From contig DXZL01000018.1 in NCBI GenBank assembly GCA_019419725.1, positions 1-18,951 on the forward strand: a DNA stretch of 18,951 nt, given 5' to 3'. The stretch is from Veillonella sp. (GTDB lineage Bacteria > Bacillota > Negativicutes > Veillonellales > Veillonellaceae). Of the stretch, positions 14,733 through 18,951 are shown in pieces; the stretch's first letter is position 1, and every line of letters begins with the position of its first letter. The notes beneath the pieces are model-generated. The model had not been told where the DNA came from, did no database searches, and worked only from the letters and a program-made list of their open reading frames with translations. A program made the translations under genes and the position numbers.

Positions 14733-16016
14733 ATGGCAACAAGTATGGTTATCGGCACTCAATGGGGTGACGAGGGTAAAGGTAAGATCGTTGACTGGAT
14801 TGCGGAACGTGCGGACGTTGTAGTGCGCAGTCAAGGTGGTAATAACGCAGGTCATACTGTTGTAGTAGATGACAAAGCATTTGCGCTTCGCCTATTACCA
14901 AGTGGTATCTTGTATGATGATAAACAAAATATCGTTGGTACTGGTGTTGTTATCGACCCTAAAGTTTTGTTACAAGAAATTGAAGGTCTTGAAAAACAAG
15001 GTAAATCTGCTAAATCTCTTCAAATTTCTGACCGTGCGCATGTTATCATGCCATATCATATCGCTTTAGATAATGCAGAGGAAGCATCTAAAGGGGATGC
15101 TAAAATCGGTACTACTAAAAACGGTATCGGTCCTTGCTATGCTGATAAGATTAACCGTATCGGCATCCGTATCTGCGATTTGTATGACTTGGATACATTC
15201 AAACAAAAATTAGCATACAATGTAGAATTCAAAAACAAAATGCTTACAAAGGTTTATGATGCTGAACCTGTTAACTACGATGAAATCTTAGCTGACTATA
15301 TCAAATATGCTGAAGCATTGAAACCATATGTAACAGATACTAATATCGCTGTTTTGAAAGCAGTGCAAGAGGATAAAAAGGTGTTGTTCGAAGGCGCGCA
15401 AGCAACTATGCTTGACCTTGATCATGGTACATATCCATTCGTAACATCCTCTCATCCAATCGCTGGTGGTGCTTCCACAGGTGCTGGTATTGGTCCAAAC
15501 TACTTGAAAAATATCTTCGGTGTAGTAAAAGCATACGCAACACGCGTTGGTGCAGGTCCATTCCCTACAGAGCTTCTTGATGAAACTGGCGATAACCTTC
15601 GCAAACTTGGTCATGAGTTCGGTACTGTAACTGGTCGTCCTCGTCGTTGCGGTTGGTTAGATCTTATGGTTGTAAAATACGCAGCAGGTCTTAACAGCCT
15701 TGATTACCTTGCAATCACTCGTTTGGATATTCTTGATACATTCAAAGAATTGAAAATCTGCGTAGGTTATAAATTGAATGGTAAAGATGTAGAAGGCTTC
15801 CCAGCTAACTTGAAAGACCTCGAAGCATGCGAAGCAGTGTACGAAACATTGCCAGGTTGGGAAACAGATATTTCTGGTATCCGTAAATACGAAGATCTTC
15901 CTGAAAATGCTCGCAAATATGTAGAACGTATTGCAGAAGTAACAGGTGTACCTTTGGGTATCGTATCCGTAGGTCCTAACCGTAACCAAACTATCGACTT
16001 GGTAAACGTATTCTAA
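14733..16016 (+). CDS. purA: Adenylosuccinate synthetase
   Basis: GTP-dependent cytoplasmic enzyme joining aspartate to IMP to give adenylosuccinate, the committed step to AMP; PurB then releases fumarate. The 427 residues are the normal length. Catalytic residues are in place: D13 in WGDEGKGK and H41 in NNAGHTVVV. The IMP and GTP binding stretches GTTKNGIGPCYADK, EGAQATMLDLDHGTYPFVT, TGRPRRCGWLD and SVGPNR are intact. The frame is open from 14691, but TGGAGGAT at 14719-14726 and the usual MxxxMVIGTQWGDEGKGK start point to ATG 14733. It is monocistronic, apart from possible readthrough from the toxin-antitoxin unit. Confidence 0.97.
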   Translation: MATSMVIGTQWGDEGKGKIVDWIAERADVVVRSQGGNNAGHTVVVDDKAFALRLLPSGILYDDKQNIVGTGVVIDPKVLLQEIEGLEKQGKSAKSLQISDRAHVIMPYHIALDNAEEASKGDAKIGTTKNGIGPCYADKINRIGIRICDLYDLDTFKQKLAYNVEFKNKMLTKVYDAEPVNYDEILADYIKYAEALKPYVTDTNIAVLKAVQEDKKVLFEGAQATMLDLDHGTYPFVTSSHPIAGGASTGAGIGPNYLKNIFGVVKAYATRVGAGPFPTELLDETGDNLRKLGHEFGTVTGRPRRCGWLDLMVVKYAAGLNSLDYLAITRLDILDTFKELKICVGYKLNGKDVEGFPANLKDLEACEAVYETLPGWETDISGIRKYEDLPENARKYVERIAEVTGVPLGIVSVGPNRNQTIDLVNVF

Positions 16017-16125
16017 GCTATACTAATTTGATATAATGTAAATGATTGCATTCGATAGTATCGATGTAGCAGTATAATTGTTAAAATTTTACCGCTATAC
16101 AATCGATTTATAGAATTATACAGAT

Positions 16126-16150
16126 AAGGCTCCTCTAAGAGGAGCCTTTT
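16126..16150 (+). terminator. Intrinsic terminator downstream of purA
   Basis: AAGGCTCCTC (16126-16135), loop TAA, GAGGAGCCTT (16139-16148), then more T. A 10-bp perfect stem, but 110 bp past the purA stop, so purA mRNA would have a long 3' untranslated end. Confidence 0.88.
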
Positions 16151-16557
16151 GTAATGAAATGATTTAGACTACAAAAAAAGTATAATACATCTAATCCTTT
16201 CGGTCGCTAATGTGGTGCGGTATATCGAAGTATGCTATAAGGTTATCAGAAAATGCGTATATCGAAAATTCTATAGAAAAATATTTTATACAATTTTTAT
16301 ATATGCGGAATTATGTATAACTAAATAAATCTATGAGATGAAAATTTATTTAAAATATTCACAATATACAAACTATGACGTACTTAAATTAGTTTATAAT
16401 GTGGTAAAAATTACCCATCTATATAAAATTGATATTCATAATAAATTATTAAGATACAAATATAAAGAAAAAAATAGATTTACATTAAGAAATAGTATAT
16501 AATAGAGTCTAGAAAGTAGATTGACATTTTTTGATACGGATTTGAGGAGTTAAAGAT
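16151..16557 (+). other. AT-rich gene-free spacer upstream of the arsR-like gene
   Basis: No supported gene. Visible structures are a TATAAT at 16395-16400 followed by a GGTAA-AAA-TTACC dyad; an 8-bp inverted repeat AAATAAAT (16323-16330) with ATTTATTT (16344-16351); and a TATAAT at 16498-16503 that is the likeliest -10 for the arsR-like gene, although its -35 is poor (TTTACA at 16479 is only 13 bp away). The spacer could hold an untranslated RNA or decayed sequence. Confidence 0.5.
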
Positions 16558-16902
16558 ATGGTTGAAGTTTCTTACGAACGTTTAGCTACGATTTTCAAGG
16601 CATTAAGCGATGAAACAAGATTACACATCATCGATATGTTGTCTTGCAATGAATTATGTGCAGCTGATATTTTAGCTAGCTTCAATTTGTCTCAATCTAC
16701 GTTGAGCTACCACATGAAAATCTTAATTGATGCAGGTGTAGTTAACTCTCAACGTAATGGCTTATGGACTCGTTATTCCATTAATGAAGCTACATTTGGC
16801 GATATTTTAGAGATCATCCCTCAACTATATAAATCTAAGGATGAGTGTATTTGCGCGCAAATTAAATACTGCCGTATTTCTGAGCACGAAAAAGAAGCGT
16901 AA
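16558..16902 (+). CDS. ArsR/SmtB-family winged-helix regulator
   Basis: 114 residues with the ArsR fold: IFKALSDETRLHIIDML in the first helices, then recognition helix SQSTLSYHMKILIDAGVV and the wing QRNGLWTRYSIN. Family members are homodimeric repressors released from DNA by metals, metalloids or thiol chemistry. The classic ELCVCDL arsenic motif is only partly present (NELCAADIL, with C30 and C34). A C-terminal cluster, C97-x-C99-x5-C105, resembles the C-terminal three-cysteine arsenite site described in Acidithiobacillus ferrooxidans ArsR. The ligand is therefore possibly a soft metal(loid), but this is inference. Ribosome site TTGAGGAG at 16542-16549. The stop is two bases before the polymerase gene, and no metal pump or reductase is next to it. 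Confidence 0.9.
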   Translation: MVEVSYERLATIFKALSDETRLHIIDMLSCNELCAADILASFNLSQSTLSYHMKILIDAGVVNSQRNGLWTRYSINEATFGDILEIIPQLYKSKDECICAQIKYCRISEHEKEA

Positions 16903-16904
16903 CA

Positions 16905-18389
16905 ATGAGACGATGGATTATGCATGTTGATATGGATGCATTTTTCGCGTCCATCGAACAATTGGATCATCCAGAATATAAAGGCCACCCCGTAATTGTG
17001 GGTGGTCTTTCTTCACGTGGCGTCGTTGCCACTTGTTCTTATGAGGCTCGAAAATTTGGCGTTCACTCCGCCATGCCCATCTCTCGTGCTAAGAAACTCT
17101 GTCCCGATGGCGTCTATGTGTATCCGCGTATGGATCGTTACAAAGAGGTATCTCATCAGATTTTTTCTATTATGAAAGAATTTACTCCTCACATTGAGCC
17201 TCTATCTATCGACGAAGCCTTTCTCGAGGTTAGCGGTATGTCTACCATGTATAGTGGACCAAAAGCACTGGGCAGAGCCATTAAAGATCGAGTATTTGAG
17301 GAAACTGGTCTTATTATCTCTGCAGGGCTAGCACCGAATAAATTCCTTGCCAAATTGGCATCCGATTTAGATAAGCCCGACGGCCTCGTAGTCATACCTT
17401 ATGGCCGTGAAAAAGAGATTTTAGCTCCATTACCGATTAAACGCATTTGGGGCGTAGGTCCTCGTACAGAAAAAATCTTGAAAACAGGGGGCTTTCACTT
17501 GATGCGTCATATTCAAGCGTTGCCTGATGAAAGCTGTTTAATTCCTCTCGTGGGCAACCAGGCGCGCCGCATATGGGAACTAGCAAATGGGATTGATGAT
17601 AGACCAGTGGAAACCGATCGCAAAATACAATCTATCGGAGCTGAGGAGACATACGAAGAAGATTTAACGGATGGTAGTGCCATTGAACTAGAGTTTAGAT
17701 ACTTTGCGAACCGCTTATCAAAACGATTGCGAAAACGTAATCTATTAGGTCATACCGTATCCATTAAGGTTCGGTACGATGATTTCACTACCGTATCCCG
17801 CCAAAAGCGGTTAGACACGCCATCAGACCATGAGCATGTGTTCTTTGAAACGGCTTTGCTCTTATGGAATAAACTCATGCAAGATAAGACCAGTAAAAAA
17901 CCGAAAGGCACAAAGAAAGACATTGAAGTATTAGGAGCCACTACGAAGGTCAAATCTACAAATTTAAAATCTACTAATTTAAACTATAGTAGTTCAAACT
18001 ATGGTGGTTTTAGTGAGATTGCCTTTATGGATCCCCCGGGCCCTATACGATTACTAGGCCTTACCGTAAGTGGTCTCGATGAAGAGGTGCCTATGCAAGA
18101 TAGTCTTTTCGAATCACCTAAAAATGAGACTGAAAATAAACTGGCTGGTGTATTAGATTCATTAGAGTCTAAATTTGGTGAAACGGCTGTTATGAGTGGC
18201 GCATTATGGCAGCGCTTTCACGGAGACAATGGAACGCGTAGAAAACGATCAGAACTCAAGTCTGTAGTAGATGCTCGTGGAGATGCACCGTCTAATCCGG
18301 CAGATGATACACCGTCTAATACAGTGGATGATACAGCCACCAATGAGGACGCACAAGCTACTGAGTCGAAGGCCCCTAAAAAATTCTGA
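16905..18389 (+). CDS. dinB: DNA polymerase IV (Y-family, DinB type) with insertion and extended tail
   Basis: Error-prone translesion polymerase. The catalytic core is intact: HVDMDAFFAS with D9 and the steric-gate position F13, SYEARKFGV, and SIDEAFLEVSG with D103 and E104. Helix-hairpin-helix IKRIWGVGPRTEKIL and the little finger (about 241-390) follow. A clamp-binding type motif, QDSLF, lies at 398-402. At 494 residues it exceeds the usual 350-410. About 45 residues are inserted in the little finger (about 328-375, Lys/Ser/Thr/Asn-rich, with STNLK-STNLN), and a low-complexity tail of about 55 residues ends in 8-residue repeats. It starts two bases after the arsR-like stop with only a weak ribosome site, so it is probably translationally coupled and co-regulated. 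No LexA-type site was recognised. Confidence 0.93.
   Translation: MRRWIMHVDMDAFFASIEQLDHPEYKGHPVIVGGLSSRGVVATCSYEARKFGVHSAMPISRAKKLCPDGVYVYPRMDRYKEVSHQIFSIMKEFTPHIEPLSIDEAFLEVSGMSTMYSGPKALGRAIKDRVFEETGLIISAGLAPNKFLAKLASDLDKPDGLVVIPYGREKEILAPLPIKRIWGVGPRTEKILKTGGFHLMRHIQALPDESCLIPLVGNQARRIWELANGIDDRPVETDRKIQSIGAEETYEEDLTDGSAIELEFRYFANRLSKRLRKRNLLGHTVSIKVRYDDFTTVSRQKRLDTPSDHEHVFFETALLLWNKLMQDKTSKKPKGTKKDIEVLGATTKVKSTNLKSTNLNYSSSNYGGFSEIAFMDPPGPIRLLGLTVSGLDEEVPMQDSLFESPKNETENKLAGVLDSLESKFGETAVMSGALWQRFHGDNGTRRKRSELKSVVDARGDAPSNPADDTPSNTVDDTATNEDAQATESKAPKKF
17955..17984 (+). repeat. 15-bp tandem duplication inside dinB
   Basis: Two adjacent 15-bp units encode STNLK and STNLN (residues 351-360). 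They lie in the inserted little-finger segment, before a Ser/Asn-rich stretch. They may be the product of replication slippage. Confidence 0.7.
18282..18353 (+). repeat. 24-bp tandem repeats in the dinB tail
   Basis: Three units of 24 bp encode DAPSNPAD, DTPSNTVD and DTATNEDA (residues 460-483). The first two are close copies and the third is degenerate. The acidic, Pro/Ser/Thr-rich units suggest an unstructured tail. Copy number may vary between strains. Confidence 0.75.
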
Positions 18390-18402
18390 TGAACTCATAT
18401 TG

Positions 18403-18437
18403 AATACTTTCACTAAAGTATTTGTTCATGTTACAAT
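18403..18437 (+). promoter_or_regulatory. Promoter of the 94-residue gene, overlapped by a hairpin
   Basis: TTCACT (18409-18414), 17 bp, TACAAT (18432-18437) is a sigma-70 promoter 42 bp before the next start. AATACTTT (18403-18410) and AAAGTATT (18415-18422) form a perfect 8-bp inverted repeat around CACT, covering the -35. It is followed by TTGTT and could instead act as a weak dinB terminator. Confidence 0.6.
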
Positions 18438-18479
18438 ATGGGTATAGTGTTAATAAATTACCGCAAGAGAGGTATAGAT

Positions 18480-18764
18480 ATGAGTTTATTTCGTGTAGCC
18501 ATTCATTATGGCATCAACAGCAATGGTTTCTTGTCCTATGACACAGAAGCAAAAACAGTGTCCGTAGAATTACCTGAACAAGAGTGGGCTGATAAGGTTA
18601 TCGCTTACTTAAACGAGGATCATGCCATCGAGCATGCTACAGGTCTTGATACATATGAACGGTTGAATGTAAAACCATTAGAATCTTTGGACAACTTAAA
18701 ATTAGCTTTAACACGCATGTGGGAAGCTATCGACGTACAAGTCGACTGGAGCCGTCCGGCGTAA
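18480..18764 (+). CDS. Conserved-looking small soluble protein, unknown
   Basis: 94 residues, predicted soluble and cytoplasmic, with no signal peptide and no cysteine. The first third alternates in a strand-like way (SLFRVAIHYG and KTVSVELPEQEW). The rest is helical (ADKVIAYLNEDHAIEH and LDNLKLALTRMWEAIDV), ending in QVDWSRPA. The acidic, compact layout suggests a small alpha/beta domain. The frame is open from 18438, but AGAGAGGT at 18466-18473 fixes ATG 18480. It has its own promoter and terminator, so it is a monocistronic unit. I do not recognise the family. Confidence 0.82.
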   Translation: MSLFRVAIHYGINSNGFLSYDTEAKTVSVELPEQEWADKVIAYLNEDHAIEHATGLDTYERLNVKPLESLDNLKLALTRMWEAIDVQVDWSRPA

Positions 18765-18772
18765 ACAGAATG

Positions 18773-18815
18773 AAGCACCTTGTAACTACCATAGGTAGAT
18801 GCAAGGTGTTTTTTA
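18773..18815 (+). terminator. Intrinsic terminator after the 94-residue gene
   Basis: CACCTTG (18776-18782) pairs with CAAGGTG (18802-18808), extended by A-T and G-T pairs. An inner CTACC/GGTAG pair with loop ATA sits inside a small internal loop. Six T residues follow. Confidence 0.88.
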
Positions 18816-18891
18816 TTTGTCTTATTTTGGTAGATCCTTATGCAAAAGATTAATCTAGTTAATCACAAGAAATAGTGAACCACTAATCAGA

Positions 18892-18897
18892 TATAAT
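18892..18897 (+). promoter_or_regulatory. Possible -10 of a gene beyond the window
   Basis: TATAAT is present, but the -35 position reads GAAATA. A small dyad, TAGTG-AAC-CACTA, lies at 18873-18885 just upstream. No coding start is supported in 18816-18951. Confidence 0.3.
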
Positions 18898-18951
18898 ACG
18901 TGGTGTCTCAGTTTCTTATTGTAAATGATAAGATGTATACACTATTTATAC

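Noticed and set aside
16210..16320. 36-codon ORF in the spacer before the arsR-like gene
   Set aside because: There is no Shine-Dalgarno sequence, the composition is that of AT-rich noise, and no recognisable protein features are present.
16521..16526. Perfect TTGACA as a -35 for the arsR-like gene
   Set aside because: The matching -10 position, 17 bp on, is the ribosome binding site GAGGAG, and transcription would start inside the coding region.
17955..18353. CRISPR-like interpretation of the repeats near the end of dinB
   Set aside because: The repeats are direct, adjacent, in frame and codon-phased, with no unique spacers.

Overview
The window looks like a chromosomal stretch of a Negativicute, most probably Veillonella. 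The reasons are moderate-to-low GC, strong Gram-positive-style ribosome binding sites (AGGAGG) and long AAAGGC...GCCTTTT terminators, combined with diderm functions (ExbB/ExbD/TonB) and a methylmalonyl-CoA mutase operon of the kind used in the succinate/propionate fermentation of lactate. The genus is an inference from gene content and protein flavour; no ribosomal RNA is present to settle it.

Layout. (1) 36-5629: mutA-mutB-meaB, the B12-dependent methylmalonyl-CoA mutase small and large subunits and their GTPase chaperone, tightly coupled and closed by a long composite hairpin. (2) 5842-7239: a promoter with a palindrome over its -10, a YiiG/DUF3829-like lipoprotein, a small two-helix membrane protein and a terminator. 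(3) 7272-9211: an exbB-exbD-tonB energy-transduction operon without an outer-membrane receptor. (4) 9301-10901: two divergent membrane-protein genes, an unknown four-helix protein on the minus strand and an M48 zinc metallopeptidase on the plus strand. (5) 10999-12525: purB with a pair of PurBox-like sites upstream. (6) 12636-13905: a fosmidomycin-resistance-type MFS transporter. (7) 13968-14658: an AT-rich HigB/HigA-type toxin-antitoxin pair with a palindrome in its promoter. (8) 14664-16150: purA, with a PurBox-like site between -35 and -10. (9) 16151-18389: about 400 bp of AT-rich spacer, then an ArsR-family regulator two bases ahead of a DinB-type Y-family polymerase that has an inserted segment and a repetitive tail. 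(10) 18409-18815: a small gene of unknown function with its own promoter and terminator.

Together the genes are mostly core metabolism (propionate production, AMP synthesis from IMP by PurA and PurB) interleaved with envelope functions and a small accessory module. The least ordinary points are the arsR-dinB pair with a C-terminal cysteine cluster in the regulator, the unusual DinB architecture, the candidate purine operators at both purA and purB, and the toxin-antitoxin unit abutting the purA promoter. I see no CRISPR array, tRNA, rRNA, transposase or prophage. No wholly new multi-gene system is evident from the sequence alone.
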